Below are positions 5,837-5,876 of a stretch of 5,876 nt of DNA, in pieces. Location: the NCBI GenBank assembly GCA_036493295.1, contig DASXQB010000134.1, positions 1-5,876 of the forward strand, in the 5' to 3' direction. Origin of the DNA: DATKEU01 sp036493295. Lineage in GTDB: Bacteria > Myxococcota_A > Polyangia > Fen-1088. How positions within the stretch are numbered: the first letter of the stretch is position 1; each line of letters starts with the position of its first letter. Made by a program: the position numbers and the translations under genes. Under the pieces are notes generated by a model. The model was not told the DNA's origin, searched no databases, and was given only the letters and a program-made list of their open reading frames with translations.

Positions 5837-5876
5837 CGCGCCGCGCGCGGCCGGCCCCGACAGCGCTCAGCGGCCT

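Overview
The window comes from a GC-rich bacterium. Its chaperonin and HflK/HflC sequences look most like those of myxobacteria and related former Deltaproteobacteria. That assignment rests on remembered family resemblance and is tentative. No mobile element, CRISPR array, tRNA or rRNA was seen. Almost every base is either coding or lies in one divergent intergenic region.

Layout. The left part (1 to about 2697) reads on the minus strand. In transcription order it holds a possible 45-residue small ORF (2697-2560), a leader of about 124 bases with two GC-rich hairpins, a complete groEL (2435-828) and, 20 bases further on, an AI-2E/PerM-type membrane transporter that runs off the left edge (807-1). 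The right part (2864 to 5815) reads on the plus strand: a very basic 41-residue small protein, hflK, hflC, a J-domain protein with C-terminal membrane segments, and an 89-residue protein of unknown function. A hairpin follows the last stop codon. The two groups diverge from about 2698-2863, which contains a perfect 7-9-7 inverted repeat.

How the genes may work together. The theme is protein quality control. HflK and HflC are membrane SPFH proteins that cage the FtsH protease. The J-domain protein translated directly after hflC (TGATG stop/start overlap) has an intact HPD motif and appears membrane-anchored, so it could bring DnaK to the same membrane site; this is inference. GroEL, facing the other way, has all the catalytic and substrate-binding residues checked but lacks the usual GGM tail and has no groES next to it, which suggests an extra GroEL copy. 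The points most worth checking are the hflK-hflC-J-domain arrangement, the leader small ORF with its strong ribosome binding site, and the inverted repeat between the two transcription units.
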